Shown here: positions 7,966 through 17,422 of the stretch, in pieces
How positions within the stretch are numbered: position 1 is the first letter of the stretch
Layout: each line of letters begins with the position of its first letter
Source of the DNA: Peptoniphilus sp. GNH
Lineage (GTDB): Bacteria; Bacillota; Clostridia; Tissierellales; Peptoniphilaceae
NCBI GenBank assembly: GCA_021307325.1
Contig: CP089931.1
Coordinates: 1,636,979-1,700,978 of the forward strand
Length of the DNA stretch: 64,000 nucleotides
Reading direction: 5' to 3'
Position numbers and translations under genes: made by a program
Notes under the pieces: model-generated
What the model was told of the DNA's origin: nothing
Database searches by the model: none
What the model saw: only the letters and a program-made list of their open reading frames with translations

Positions 7966-8168
7966 AGATTATATCGTAGGAGAAGGAACCTTCGATTGGG
8001 GAAATATAATCTTAAATCGGCAAAACGATTTAAAAATAAAAAATTGCTAAATGAAAATAAGACAATAAAATCTGCCGAGCGTAAGAGTCAAAAAATGCGT
8101 TCATATAAAGGGGATGACGCAAAATAGAAATTAAGACTTGAAGCTTGTAAGAAAATGGAGGCCCTTTT
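7966..8168 (+). ncRNA. Candidate structured 5' leader of ppk
   Basis: About 200 untranslated bases with several pairings. AGATTATAT (7966-7974) pairs with ATATAATCT (8004-8012) and encloses the palindrome GAAGGAACCTTC (7982-7993). AAATCG/CGATTT follows near 8013-8030. TGCGTTCAT pairs with ATGACGCA (one bulge) around 8096-8121. The loop of the last hairpin, AAAGGG (8107-8112), is complementary to CCCTTT (8162-8167), between the ribosome-binding site and the ATG. It matches no riboswitch class I can name; regulation is inferred from the structure only. Confidence 0.4.
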
Positions 8169-10322
8169 ATGACCATAGAAAGCAAAGAAAACAACAATAG
8201 AGAAATGGACATATATGAGATAGCTCAAAATAGAGAATTGTCCTGGTTAAAATTTAATGAAAGAGTTCTAGAGTTGGCAATGGATCCACTTGTGCCAATA
8301 TATGAAAAATTAAAATTCATAGCTGTCTTTACCAGTAATCTTGATGAATTTTACATGGTAAGAGTGGGCTCTTTGACAGATTTAAGCCTTCTAAAAACGG
8401 ATCCGGGCGATAGTAAAACAAAAATGACTTCAAAAGAGCAACTCTATGAAATTTTCAAAAAAACAAGGGACCTTTACAGGCAAAAAGATTCAATCTATCA
8501 AAGGCTAAGCGAAGACCTTTTTGAAGAAGGAATCTGCGAAATGAAGCTACAAGATCTATCCAAAATCGACCTAAGACACATCCAGTCCTATTATAGAAAT
8601 TTTATAGAACCTATTTTATCTCCCATGGTCATAGACTCTTATCATCCCTTTCCCTTTGTTGAAAATTTGCAATCCTATCTAATAGGGGAAATTCAAAATG
8701 ACAGTGGCAAAAAAATAGGAATCCTTCCCATACCCAAGGCAGCGGATAGAATTTTTTATTTTCAAGATCCAGATAAAATCAGATACATAAGACTTGAAAA
8801 AATAATAAAATATTATTTTGAAGACGTATATAGTGATTGGAAAATCTTAAATTTCACCACTATAAGAGTCACAAGAAATGCAGATTTGACTTTGGCATCA
8901 GAAATTGCAGACCAGGATTTGGATTACAGAGACTCTATGAAAAATATTCTAAAAAAAAGAAAAAGGCTTCAAGCGGTGAGAATTGAAACGGACAAAAAGC
9001 TATCTAGTGGTCTGGAGGAGTTTCTCTGCAAAAATTTAAAAATAGAAAAAGAACAGATTTTTGACCTCAGCTCACCCATGGATATGTCCTATGTCTATGA
9101 TTTTGCAAATAAGATGGACAGTGAGCTTTTAAAGCACACTTCCTTTACAGAATTTAGCCCACAAAAAAATCCTCAGCTAGATATGTCCAAGAAACTTTTA
9201 GATCAGGTAAGAGAAAAAGACCTGCTCTTTATCTATCCTTATGAGGATATAAACCAATTCTTAGCCCTTATAGAAGAGGCTGCAACTGATAAAGATGTAG
9301 TAGCAATTCGCATAGCAATATACAGACTCTCTTCCAATTCTAAAATAGCCTATTCGCTTATGAAGGCTGCCGAAAATGGCAAAGATGTCTTGGCGCTTAT
9401 GGAGCTTAGAGCCCGTTTTGATGAGCAACACAACATAGACTATTCAGAAGCCCTAATAGAAGCTGGGGTAAAAGTCATATATGGAATAGAAAACTATAAA
9501 TGTCATTCTAAAGTTTGTCTAATAATAAAAAAGGGCAGAGAAGGCATGGAATACATCAGTCAAATAGGAACAGGCAACTACAACGAAAAGACGGCAAAAC
9601 AATACACGGATATATCACTTATCACATCGGATAAGCAAATAGCCCAGGATGAAATAGAATTTTTCAACAATATGCAAATGGGAAAACTAGATGGCAAGTA
9701 CAAAAAACTTTTACAAGCCCCAAGCAACTTAAAAGAGAAATTCCTAGAGCTTATAGACAAGGAAATAAAAAAGGGAAAAGACGGATTTATCTTTTTTAAA
9801 TTCAATGCCCTAACAGATAAAGACTTCATTTTAAAATTGGCAGAAGCCTCCCAAAAGGGAGTAGAAATAAGACTCATAATAAGGGGCATATGCTGCTTGG
9901 TACCAGGAATAGAAGGGCTGACCCAAAACATAGAGGTAAGATCTATTGTAGGAAGATTTTTGGAGCACGACAAAGTTTATATTTTTGGCAGAGAGAAAGA
10001 CTCTAAAATTTATATATCATCAGCAGATCTCATGACTAGAAATACAAGCAGAAGAGTTGAAATAGCCTGTCCAATAGAAGACAAAAATGCAAGAGAAAAA
10101 ATCCTAGACTATTTAAACATCCAGTGGCAGGACAATCAAAAATCAAGAAAGTTAGGCAAAGACAAAAATTATGAAAGAATCTATACAGAAGAAAAAAGCT
10201 TTTCATCCCAAGACTATATGATGGCAAGTGCCAAGGCAGAAGTGCTTGATTACAGAGAAATGAAAAAAGAAGAAAGCCAAAAAAGTCTATGGAAGGGCAT
10301 AAAAAAATTCTTTAAAAGTTAA
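8169..10322 (+). CDS. ppk: Polyphosphate kinase 1
   Basis: 717 residues, usual PPK1 length. It opens with RELSWLKFNERVLELA and FTSNLDEFYMVRVG. The autophosphorylated histidine lies in YKCHSKVCLI (His446) and the second conserved histidine in EHDKVYIF (His600). It makes inorganic polyphosphate from ATP reversibly, at the membrane or in the cytoplasm. Start 8169 follows GGAGG (8157-8161). It stands alone behind a long leader, a few kilobases from the phosphate regulon. Confidence 0.97.
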   Translation: MTIESKENNNREMDIYEIAQNRELSWLKFNERVLELAMDPLVPIYEKLKFIAVFTSNLDEFYMVRVGSLTDLSLLKTDPGDSKTKMTSKEQLYEIFKKTRDLYRQKDSIYQRLSEDLFEEGICEMKLQDLSKIDLRHIQSYYRNFIEPILSPMVIDSYHPFPFVENLQSYLIGEIQNDSGKKIGILPIPKAADRIFYFQDPDKIRYIRLEKIIKYYFEDVYSDWKILNFTTIRVTRNADLTLASEIADQDLDYRDSMKNILKKRKRLQAVRIETDKKLSSGLEEFLCKNLKIEKEQIFDLSSPMDMSYVYDFANKMDSELLKHTSFTEFSPQKNPQLDMSKKLLDQVREKDLLFIYPYEDINQFLALIEEAATDKDVVAIRIAIYRLSSNSKIAYSLMKAAENGKDVLALMELRARFDEQHNIDYSEALIEAGVKVIYGIENYKCHSKVCLIIKKGREGMEYISQIGTGNYNEKTAKQYTDISLITSDKQIAQDEIEFFNNMQMGKLDGKYKKLLQAPSNLKEKFLELIDKEIKKGKDGFIFFKFNALTDKDFILKLAEASQKGVEIRLIIRGICCLVPGIEGLTQNIEVRSIVGRFLEHDKVYIFGREKDSKIYISSADLMTRNTSRRVEIACPIEDKNAREKILDYLNIQWQDNQKSRKLGKDKNYERIYTEEKSFSSQDYMMASAKAEVLDYREMKKEESQKSLWKGIKKFFKS

Positions 10323-10364
10323 AAGCCGAAAAAGAATTTCTTTTTAAAATTGTACGTGAATTTG

Positions 10365-10373
10365 TGCTATAAT
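10365..10373 (+). promoter_or_regulatory. Extended -10 promoter of the CoA-transferase operon
   Basis: TGCTATAAT is an extended -10 with a perfect hexamer, about 53 bases before the TTG start. TTAAAA at 10344-10349 may act as a weak -35. Confidence 0.6.
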
Positions 10374-10425
10374 GAATTTAGGCATTTAGTTGTTAATTAT
10401 AGCTTATGCAAAAGGAGTGAAAAAA

Positions 10426-11094
10426 TTGAACAAACTAATAGGTTTACAAGAAGCCGTAAAGAAAATTAAAAACGGTGACGTAGTAATGGTGGGCGGTTTC
10501 CTAGGATGTGGAGGCCCAAACATGATACTCGACTACATAGCTGATAACACAGATTTAAAGGATCTTACCCTTATCTGTAACGATACAGCTTTTCCTGAAG
10601 TAGGTGTAGGCAAGATGGTTGTAAAGAAAATGTTTAAGAAAATCATCGCATCTCACATAGGAACAAACAAAGAGACAGGAAGACAAATGTCAGAAGAAGA
10701 AACAGAAGTTGTACTTGTACCACAAGGAACTTTAGCAGAACAAGTTAGATCCGGTGGATACGGACTTGGCGGAGTATTGACCAAGACTGGCTTAGGCAGC
10801 AAGGAAATCGAAGAAGGTAAAAAAATTATCGAAATCGATGGCGAAAAATGGTTGCTTGAAAAACCACTAAAGGCTGATGTTGCTCTATTGAACTGCGCAA
10901 AAGCAGACAAGTTTGGCAATCTTGAATTCCATGGCTCAACTCAAAACTTCAACACTCTTATGGCTTTTGCTGCAAAGACAGTTATAGTACAAGCTGACAA
11001 GGTTGTAGAAATTGGAGAATTAAATCCTGACAATATAAGAGTGCCAGGAGTACTTGTAACCGACATTGTAGATGGAGGTAAAATAAATGGATAA
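10426..11094 (+). CDS. atoD: Acyl-CoA:acetate/acetoacetate CoA-transferase, alpha subunit
   Basis: 222 residues of the class I CoA-transferase alpha family. It has the glycine-rich CoA-binding stretch MVGGFLGCGGPN, then GVGKMVVKKMF and the C-terminal DIRVPGVLVTDIVDGG-like end. With the beta subunit it moves CoA between short-chain acids, e.g. butyryl-CoA to acetate or acetoacetate. The start is a TTG at 10426 placed after AAAGGAGTGA; the frame is open from 10390, but nothing upstream has a site. It overlaps the beta-subunit gene by 8 bp. Exact substrates cannot be told. Confidence 0.92.
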   Translation: MNKLIGLQEAVKKIKNGDVVMVGGFLGCGGPNMILDYIADNTDLKDLTLICNDTAFPEVGVGKMVVKKMFKKIIASHIGTNKETGRQMSEEETEVVLVPQGTLAEQVRSGGYGLGGVLTKTGLGSKEIEEGKKIIEIDGEKWLLEKPLKADVALLNCAKADKFGNLEFHGSTQNFNTLMAFAAKTVIVQADKVVEIGELNPDNIRVPGVLVTDIVDGGKING

Positions 11095-11746
11095 GCAACA
11101 AATAAAAGAATTTATAGCAAAAAGAGTAGCAAAAGAATTAAAAGATGGTGACGTAGTTAACTTGGGAATTGGTCTTCCAACTCTAGTATCAAACTATGTA
11201 CCAGAAGGTATATTTGTAACTCTTCAAGCAGAAAATGGATATACAGGAGCTGGCCCAGCACCAGCACCAGAAGATGCAGACCCATCAGTTGTAAATGCAG
11301 GTGGTCAACCAGCATCTGTTTTAGCTCATGGAGCTTACTTTGACTCAGCAACATCCTTTGGTCTAATAAGAGGCGGTCACTTGGACATGACAGTTCTAGG
11401 AGCCCTTCAAGTAGACGAAGAAGGTAACCTTGCCAACTACATGATTCCTAAAAAAATGGTACCAGGCATGGGCGGAGCAATGGACCTTGTTTCAGGTGCA
11501 AAGAAGGTAATAGTTGCAATGGAACATACACAAAAGGGTAACCACAAGATCCTATCTGCATGCAACCTTCCATTGACAGGAGCAAAATGCGTTGACATGA
11601 TAATAACTGAAATGGGAGTAATGGAAATCACAGACAAGGGAATAAAACTAACAGAAATAAATCCCGAATATACAAAAGAACAAGTTCAAGAAGCAACAGG
11701 AGCAAAACTCATAATTGCAGACGACTTAAAAGAAATGGGAAAATAA
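11087..11746 (+). CDS. atoA: Acyl-CoA:acetate/acetoacetate CoA-transferase, beta subunit
   Basis: 219 residues. The catalytic glutamate lies in the beta-subunit motif QAENGYTGAGPAP. Further family matches are NLGIGLPTLVSNYVP near the N-terminus, GGHLDMTVLGALQVDEEGNLANY, and VAMEHTQKGNHKIL. It carries the glutamyl-CoA intermediate of the reaction. It is coupled to the alpha subunit and closed by a strong terminator. Together with the fatty-acid transporter and Bcd/Etf genes of this window it fits butyrate formation. Confidence 0.93.
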   Translation: MDKQQIKEFIAKRVAKELKDGDVVNLGIGLPTLVSNYVPEGIFVTLQAENGYTGAGPAPAPEDADPSVVNAGGQPASVLAHGAYFDSATSFGLIRGGHLDMTVLGALQVDEEGNLANYMIPKKMVPGMGGAMDLVSGAKKVIVAMEHTQKGNHKILSACNLPLTGAKCVDMIITEMGVMEITDKGIKLTEINPEYTKEQVQEATGAKLIIADDLKEMGK

Positions 11747-11756
11747 TAGACCAAAC

Positions 11757-11788
11757 AAAAAAGACTCGCAAGCCGAGTCTTTTTTTTA
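11757..11788. terminator. Bidirectional terminator between CoA-transferase and phoR
   Basis: AAGACTCG (11761-11768) and CGAGTCTT (11774-11781) pair over CAAGC. T runs lie on both sides, so it can serve the converging CoA-transferase (+) and pho (-) operons. Confidence 0.88.
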
Positions 11789-11854
11789 TTTAATACTTAC
11801 ATATTTTTAGTTTTACAATGTAGTTTTATAATAATATCTTTTGATTTTTTCTAT

Positions 11855-13519
11855 TTATTTTTTTAACTTCAACTCAATACTTGTACCTTGACCTAAATCT
11901 GAAGAAATTTTTATTTTTCCATCAATATTTTGCAAGATATGTTTTACTATTGAAAGACCAAGCCCTGTGCCACCGACTTTTCTTGTTCTAGACTTGTCCA
12001 CCCTGTAAAATCTTTCGAAAATTCTAGCGAGGTCGTCTTTTGGTATGCCAATGCCTGTATCTGATATCTCTATTAGGTAAGAAGATTCTTCTTCCGAGAT
12101 ATTTATATCAAGCTTTCCATCTTCCTTGTTGTATTTAATTGCGTTAATTATTAAGTTGGAGAAGAGCTCCCACATCATGGTCCTATTTTCAAAAACTACT
12201 CCATGACCCTCTAGATTTACTGTGATTTTTTTCTCTTTTATCAGTTTTTCATTTCCATTTAAGATTTCAGAAATTACTTCTCTTAAATCAATTTCTTCCT
12301 TGTCATAGTCTCCTGAATTTTCAAGTCCGGAAATTTTCATGATGTCTTCAACGAGATTTAGAAGTCTTTTGGAGTCCTCGTAAATTAGTTTGTAAAAACT
12401 CTCTTTGTCTTTGTCCTCTACCAAGTTGTTTGCAAGGAGTTCAGAAAAACCGGAGATTGATGTAAGGGGAGTCTTTAATTCGTGACTGACATTGGACGAG
12501 AATTCCTCACGCAGTCTAAGGGCTCTTATCTGTTCTGTCTCATCAATGAAGAGAATCAAAAGTCCTCTTACTATCTTATTTTCAAAGACAGGATTTACAT
12601 AGCACTTATACTCTCTAGTTCCTATGCTTGTTACGGCTTCAGAGCTTTTGCCCAAGAGGGCCGCATCTGCCATCTTCAAAATGGCCTCATCTCTAATGAG
12701 GTTTATTATATTTTCTCCAAGAATATTTCTTTTTGAATTAAAAACTTTTTTTGCGGAGTCATTGACTGTCAAAAGATTTTTGTTTTCATCGACAATTATA
12801 AGGACCTCTTTCATGTTTTTTAAGATTGTGTTGATGGTATCTTTTTCTTTTGCAATCTCTGTATAGCTTTGATCGATGGTCTTATTTTGTTTTTTTATCT
12901 TATTTATGAAGGGGCTTATTTCTGGGAACATATTTGTATCAAGTTTAAGCAAATCTTCATCCAAATTATTTAAGGGATCAAAGGTCTTTTTAGTTAGGCT
13001 ATCTGATACAAAGGCTGTTACTATAAAAATTATAAAAGACATTAATATGTCAAGGGGCAGCACCTTGGTAAAGGCTCCTATTAGGTTATCCATCTCTCTA
13101 GAGATTCTTATCATGTTTCCATCATCAAGCCTTAGGCTTACATAGTAGAGGTCCTTAGATAGGGTGTTGGAGTATCTTTCCACTTGGGCATAGCCAAGTC
13201 TTTTGGCTTCGATGAACTCTGGTCTATCCTTATGAGATGTCAGGAGTTTTACATCTTTTTTTGAATCGTAAAGGACTTGTCCATCTTCTCTTATTAGGGT
13301 GATTCTGTAGTCCAAATTTTTATTTGCAAGACTTTTTAAGTAGGATGTATCGTCATCATATCTATTTAGACTTTCGCCCATGGCAGTTACAATACTTCTG
13401 AGGTCATCGTTGGATCTTTTTGCATAGCCCTTGTAATAAATAAACATAGAAACAACAGTAGATAAAAATAAGGTCAAGAGAGCTACCCCAAGGAGATATC
13501 TGAAAACTCTTTTTCTCAT
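11855..13519 (-). CDS. phoR: PhoR-type phosphate sensor histidine kinase
   Basis: 554 residues. A membrane helix at residues 7-29, an extracytoplasmic sensor of about 120 residues and a second helix (about 154-172) lead to a PAS-like region. The HisKA box follows, with the phosphorylated histidine in NVSHELKTP (His346), and then the ATPase with N (NLIINAIKYN), G1 (DTGIGIP), F and G2 (GGTGLGLS) boxes. It phosphorylates the response regulator encoded one base upstream. It is the last gene of the pst-pho operon, which supports phosphate as signal. The start follows GGAGG. Confidence 0.93.
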   Translation of the reverse strand: MRKRVFRYLLGVALLTLFLSTVVSMFIYYKGYAKRSNDDLRSIVTAMGESLNRYDDDTSYLKSLANKNLDYRITLIREDGQVLYDSKKDVKLLTSHKDRPEFIEAKRLGYAQVERYSNTLSKDLYYVSLRLDDGNMIRISREMDNLIGAFTKVLPLDILMSFIIFIVTAFVSDSLTKKTFDPLNNLDEDLLKLDTNMFPEISPFINKIKKQNKTIDQSYTEIAKEKDTINTILKNMKEVLIIVDENKNLLTVNDSAKKVFNSKRNILGENIINLIRDEAILKMADAALLGKSSEAVTSIGTREYKCYVNPVFENKIVRGLLILFIDETEQIRALRLREEFSSNVSHELKTPLTSISGFSELLANNLVEDKDKESFYKLIYEDSKRLLNLVEDIMKISGLENSGDYDKEEIDLREVISEILNGNEKLIKEKKITVNLEGHGVVFENRTMMWELFSNLIINAIKYNKEDGKLDINISEEESSYLIEISDTGIGIPKDDLARIFERFYRVDKSRTRKVGGTGLGLSIVKHILQNIDGKIKISSDLGQGTSIELKLKK

Positions 13520-13520
13520 T

Positions 13521-14201
13521 CTAAACCTCCTTAGTTAACATATAGCCAACACCTCTAATTGTTTTTATATATTTTTTCTTGAACCCGAGCTTATCTCTTA
13601 TTAACTTTATGTGCATATCAACAGTCCTAGTTTCGCCTTCATAGTCATATCCCCAAATCTCTGTTAGAAGTTTTTCACGAGAGATGACTATATCCTTATT
13701 TAAAATCAAATATTTTAAAACTTCATACTCCTTCAAGCTGAAGTCAACTTGCTTTTCATCGATTATAACAGACCGATTGCTATCCCTTATTACAATTCCA
13801 TTGAAGTCTAAGATGTCATCTTCTTTTTTTCTTTGAGCTAGACGTCTTTTAACAGCTCCCACTCTTGATATTAGTTCCATAACGGAGAAGGGTTTTTTCA
13901 TGTAGTCGTCTGCTCCATGGTCAAGGGCAGAGATGACATCATATTCTGATGTCTTTGCAGTTATCATAATCACCCAAGTATCTGATAGGCATTTAATCTT
14001 TCTTAGTCTTTTTAAAATTTCGATGCCGTCCATGTCAGGAAGCATTATATCTAAAAGGACTAGGTCGGGCTTTTTATTATCAAGAGCTTTAAAAAAGTCC
14101 TCGCCTCTTTCAAAGGCCTTCACTTCATAACCTTTTGCATTTAAAGAGTATTCAATTAGTTTTAAAATTGATGTGTCATCTTCAACAAGATAAATTAGCA
14201 T
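13521..14201 (-). CDS. phoB: PhoB/PhoP-type response regulator
   Basis: 226 residues of the OmpR/PhoB class. The receiver domain has acidic residues EDD at 7-9, the phosphorylated Asp51 (LVLLDIMLPDMDG) and the lysine in MKKPFS. A C-terminal winged helix follows (EYEVLKYLILNKDIVISREKLL-like, then DMHIKLIRDKL and RGVGYML). It binds the TTTACA repeats expected at phosphate genes, and such repeats are present before pstS in this window. It is followed at one base by phoR. Confidence 0.94.
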   Translation of the reverse strand: MLIYLVEDDTSILKLIEYSLNAKGYEVKAFERGEDFFKALDNKKPDLVLLDIMLPDMDGIEILKRLRKIKCLSDTWVIMITAKTSEYDVISALDHGADDYMKKPFSVMELISRVGAVKRRLAQRKKEDDILDFNGIVIRDSNRSVIIDEKQVDFSLKEYEVLKYLILNKDIVISREKLLTEIWGYDYEGETRTVDMHIKLIRDKLGFKKKYIKTIRGVGYMLTKEV

Positions 14202-14228
14202 AAAATCATCCTTATAAATTTTGATTTT

Positions 14229-14870
14229 TTATTCTATTTTCGAACCTTCAATTGAAAAAATTACCCAATCAGCAATGTTTACACAATGATCGGATATTTT
14301 TTCTAGATACTTGGCAATCATTATAAAATCAATTGCAGCACCTGAGTCAAAATCTGATTTAATTATATCAACTAATTGCTCCCTTATCAGTAGAAAATAA
14401 TTATCTACAACGTCATCATCTCTGTTAATTTTTTTTGCAGCTTCAAGATCTAAATTTACAAAGGAATCAATAGACCTGTTTAAAAGATTTACAGTTTCAT
14501 CAGCCATCTCCTTTATAAGAGGAAATCTTGATGTGTCATAATCTGTGGGTAAGCCCATACAAATTTCTGCAATGTCTCTTGCATTGTCGCCAATTCTTTC
14601 TAGATCTGTAATCATTTTTAAGTAAGAAGAAACCTTTCTCAAATCGCTTGCTGCTGGTTGTTGCTCTACAAAAACTTTAAGACATTGGTTTTGAATAATC
14701 TTTTCATACTCATCTGTATTTTTTTCGTATTGAATTACTTCGTCTGCAATAGCTTGGTCTTTTCCATCTAAAAGTGAAATCGCCTTTTTAATTGCAGATT
14801 CATTTAAACTTGCCATCTCTAATAGCAAGTTGTTTAAGTGTCTTAATTCATCATCAAATCTCTTTCTCAT
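14229..14870 (-). CDS. phoU: Phosphate uptake regulator PhoU
   Basis: 213 residues, two repeats of a three-helix bundle with the metal-binding patterns ERIGDNARDIAE and EKISDHCVNIADW. It dampens Pst transport and PhoR signalling when phosphate is plentiful. It follows pstB with the stop and start overlapping by one base, and precedes phoB-phoR. Confidence 0.96.
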   Translation of the reverse strand: MRKRFDDELRHLNNLLLEMASLNESAIKKAISLLDGKDQAIADEVIQYEKNTDEYEKIIQNQCLKVFVEQQPAASDLRKVSSYLKMITDLERIGDNARDIAEICMGLPTDYDTSRFPLIKEMADETVNLLNRSIDSFVNLDLEAAKKINRDDDVVDNYFLLIREQLVDIIKSDFDSGAAIDFIMIAKYLEKISDHCVNIADWVIFSIEGSKIE

Positions 14871-15625
14871 TAGCCAAACCTTCCTGTTACATATAATTCT
14901 GTTTTTTCTTTTCTTGGATTTGTAAAGATATCCACAGTCTTTGCATGTTCAACGATCATTCCATTTAGAAAAAAGGCAGTCTTGTCTGAAATTCTTGAAG
15001 CCTGCTGCATGTTGTGAGTTACAATGACAATCGTATATTTGTCCTTTAGGTCTTGGGCAAGGTCTTCAATTTTTCCTGTGGAAATGGGGTCAAGGGCAGA
15101 TGTGGGTTCGTCCATTAAGATAACTTCCGGATTAACTGCAAGTGCCCTTGCTATACAAAGCCTTTGCTGCTGACCACCTGATATGGACAGGGCAGATTTT
15201 TTCAAATCATTTTTCACTTCGTCCCAAATAGCAGCTTGTTTAAGTGATGACTCAACAATTTCATCAAGCTGAGCCTTGTTTTTAATACCATGAGTTCTTG
15301 GACCGTAGGCAATATTTTCGTAGATACTCATGGGAAAGGGATTGGGTTGTTGGAAGACCATCCCAACTCTTTTTCTAAGTTTATTAACATCATAATTCTT
15401 CGCATAGATATCCTCGTCATCGAGTTTTATTTCGCCATCAATCTTGCAGCCGACGACTAGGTCGTTCATCCTATTTAAACATTTTAATAGGGTGGATTTG
15501 CCGCAACCTGATGGGCCAATAAAGGAAAGGATCTCCCCTTCTTTTATGTCTATGTTTATATTGTTAAGGGCCTTAAAGTTTCCATAGTAGAGATCTAAGT
15601 CCCTTACACTCATTTTATTATTCAT
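14870..15625 (-). CDS. pstB: Phosphate ABC transporter ATP-binding protein PstB
   Basis: 251 residues. Walker [11 protein letters not shown]-loop [15 protein letters not shown], signature [10 protein letters not shown] and Walker [13 protein letters not shown] are all intact, and the Q-loop with NPFPMS is characteristic of PstB. It drives phosphate import through PstC-PstA at the inner membrane face. It overlaps pstA by one base. Confidence 0.97.
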   Translation of the reverse strand: MNNKMSVRDLDLYYGNFKALNNINIDIKEGEILSFIGPSGCGKSTLLKCLNRMNDLVVGCKIDGEIKLDDEDIYAKNYDVNKLRKRVGMVFQQPNPFPMSIYENIAYGPRTHGIKNKAQLDEIVESSLKQAAIWDEVKNDLKKSALSISGGQQQRLCIARALAVNPEVILMDEPTSALDPISTGKIEDLAQDLKDKYTIVIVTHNMQQASRISDKTAFFLNGMIVEHAKTVDIFTNPRKEKTELYVTGRFG

Positions 15626-16506
15626 TATCTAACCTCACTAAATTTGTTTGCAAGTTTTGTCGAAGACCAGTTTATTATTAGGACTAAAATTAATAAGACC
15701 ATGCCGGTTGCGTAAGCTTCACCCACGTGTTTTCCTTCTGATGAAAGCACATACATATGAAGGGCAAGTGTCCTTGAAGAAGATGTTATTGATGTTGGAA
15801 GTGTCGTGGCTGTTCCAAGTGTGTACATTAGGGCAGCAGTTTCTCCCACTACACGACCAATTGATAAAATTATTCCGGATAAAATGCCTGGAATACAAAT
15901 TGGAAGGACTACCTTAAATATTGTCCTAAGTTTGCCGGCACCAAGGGCAAAGGAACCCTGTCTTATAGATAGATGGACTGACTTTAAGGCCTCTTCAGTG
16001 GCTCTTATTATAATTGGAAGTATCATAATTGACACTGTTAGGACACCGGAAATAATAGAAAATCCCATTTTTAATTTTAGCCCAAAGAATATCATCCCAA
16101 AAAGTCCGTAGACAATTGAAGGGATGCCTGCAAGAGTTTCTGTTGCAAGTCTTATAGATTTTATAAGTCTGTTTTCAACGTTTGTATATTCTACTAAGAA
16201 TATGGCTGTGAAAATCCCGATAGGTGAGGCAAATAAAATCGAAAGAATAACTGTTATAAGTGTTGTTACAATAGCAGGGCCCATGGAAAGATTTTCTGTT
16301 GTATAGTTAAGGGATAACATGCCAGGTCTAAAGGACAAGGCCCCTTTAATCACAACAAATAAAACTATAAAAATAAGGATAGCAAAAGTCATAGCTGAAA
16401 AAAGTCTTGTCGTTATTTTGTAAAAGGACATCTTGCCTACAAAGTGAAGGCCGAGAATTGATATTATAAATAGGGCCAAGAGACTTAGGACAATTATTTT
16501 AGTCAT
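15625..16506 (-). CDS. pstA: Phosphate ABC transporter permease PstA
   Basis: 293 residues with six membrane segments and the permease loop [31 protein letters not shown]-type EAA motif. It forms the channel with PstC. It overlaps pstC by 8 bp and pstB by one base. Confidence 0.96.
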   Translation of the reverse strand: MTKIIVLSLLALFIISILGLHFVGKMSFYKITTRLFSAMTFAILIFIVLFVVIKGALSFRPGMLSLNYTTENLSMGPAIVTTLITVILSILFASPIGIFTAIFLVEYTNVENRLIKSIRLATETLAGIPSIVYGLFGMIFFGLKLKMGFSIISGVLTVSIMILPIIIRATEEALKSVHLSIRQGSFALGAGKLRTIFKVVLPICIPGILSGIILSIGRVVGETAALMYTLGTATTLPTSITSSSRTLALHMYVLSSEGKHVGEAYATGMVLLILVLIINWSSTKLANKFSEVR

Positions 16507-17407
16507 TTTTTCCTCTCCTATTCTTAATTATGAAAAAGGCGCAATTTATAATTAGGATAAATATAAATAGGATGCCTGTTGTAGCTATAAGAGCCTGTCT
16601 ATGTTCTCCAGCAGCATAAGCCATTTCAAGAACGATGTTTGTAGTCATAGTCCTAATTCCCTTTAGGGGATTAAGAGTAAGCCTTGTTTGGTTACCAGCA
16701 ACGAGAATTACCGCCATAGTTTCACCGATAGCCCGTCCAATACCAAGGATTATTCCTGCAAAGATACCAGATCTTGCAGCAGGAATCATAACTCTTGTTA
16801 TCGTCTCATCATGACTTGCTCCGAGCGAAAGCGAACCCGAGTAATAAGACTTTGGCACAGTCCTAAGTGAAGCCTCTGCCATAGAAATTATTGTTGGCAA
16901 TATCATTATTAAAAGCAGGATTGATGCACTTAGTATATTCATCCCGTCGCCGCCAAAAAGGCTCTTGTTAATGGGTACTATGATTGTTAGGGCAAAGAAA
17001 CCATAGACAATAGATGGTATTGCTGTCATTAGATTTAAAGCTGGTTTTAAAAATTTGTAGATGTTTTTTGGGCAATCAAATGTCAAGTAAGAGGCTACCA
17101 TGATGGCAATACCTATCGCTCCCATACATGATATGGCTGTGATGATTATTGAGCCAAGTACCATGGATAGGATACCGTAAGTTGGAGGCTTATTCATAGG
17201 AGCCCAAGCGTCACTAAAAATAAAATCCTTTACTCCCACCCTTGCCATAAAGGCTAGGGAGTCTTTAAAGATAAAGATACAAATTAGGAGCAAAAAGAAA
17301 ATGGATAAGACGGAGCAAAATAAGAAGAAATATCTAGATATTTCTTCCCATGAAAATGCTCTTAGCTTTTTATTATCCTTAGAATCTTTTATATTGATAT
17401 TTTCCAT
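16499..17407 (-). CDS. pstC: Phosphate ABC transporter permease PstC
   Basis: 302 residues and six membrane helices, with TAIPSIVYGFFAL and the EAA loop SYYSGSLSLGASHDETI. A short N-terminal cytoplasmic stretch precedes helix 1. It partners PstA. It lies 15 bases after pstS, preceded by AAGGGG. Confidence 0.96.
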   Translation of the reverse strand: MENINIKDSKDNKKLRAFSWEEISRYFFLFCSVLSIFFLLLICIFIFKDSLAFMARVGVKDFIFSDAWAPMNKPPTYGILSMVLGSIIITAISCMGAIGIAIMVASYLTFDCPKNIYKFLKPALNLMTAIPSIVYGFFALTIIVPINKSLFGGDGMNILSASILLLIMILPTIISMAEASLRTVPKSYYSGSLSLGASHDETITRVMIPAARSGIFAGIILGIGRAIGETMAVILVAGNQTRLTLNPLKGIRTMTTNIVLEMAYAAGEHRQALIATTGILFIFILIINCAFFIIKNRRGKND

Positions 17408-17422
17408 TTTTCCCCTTCAAAC

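Noticed and set aside
11437-11637. Antisense frames within the CoA-transferase and other genes
   Set aside because: They mirror strongly coding plus-strand frames and have no start signals of their own.
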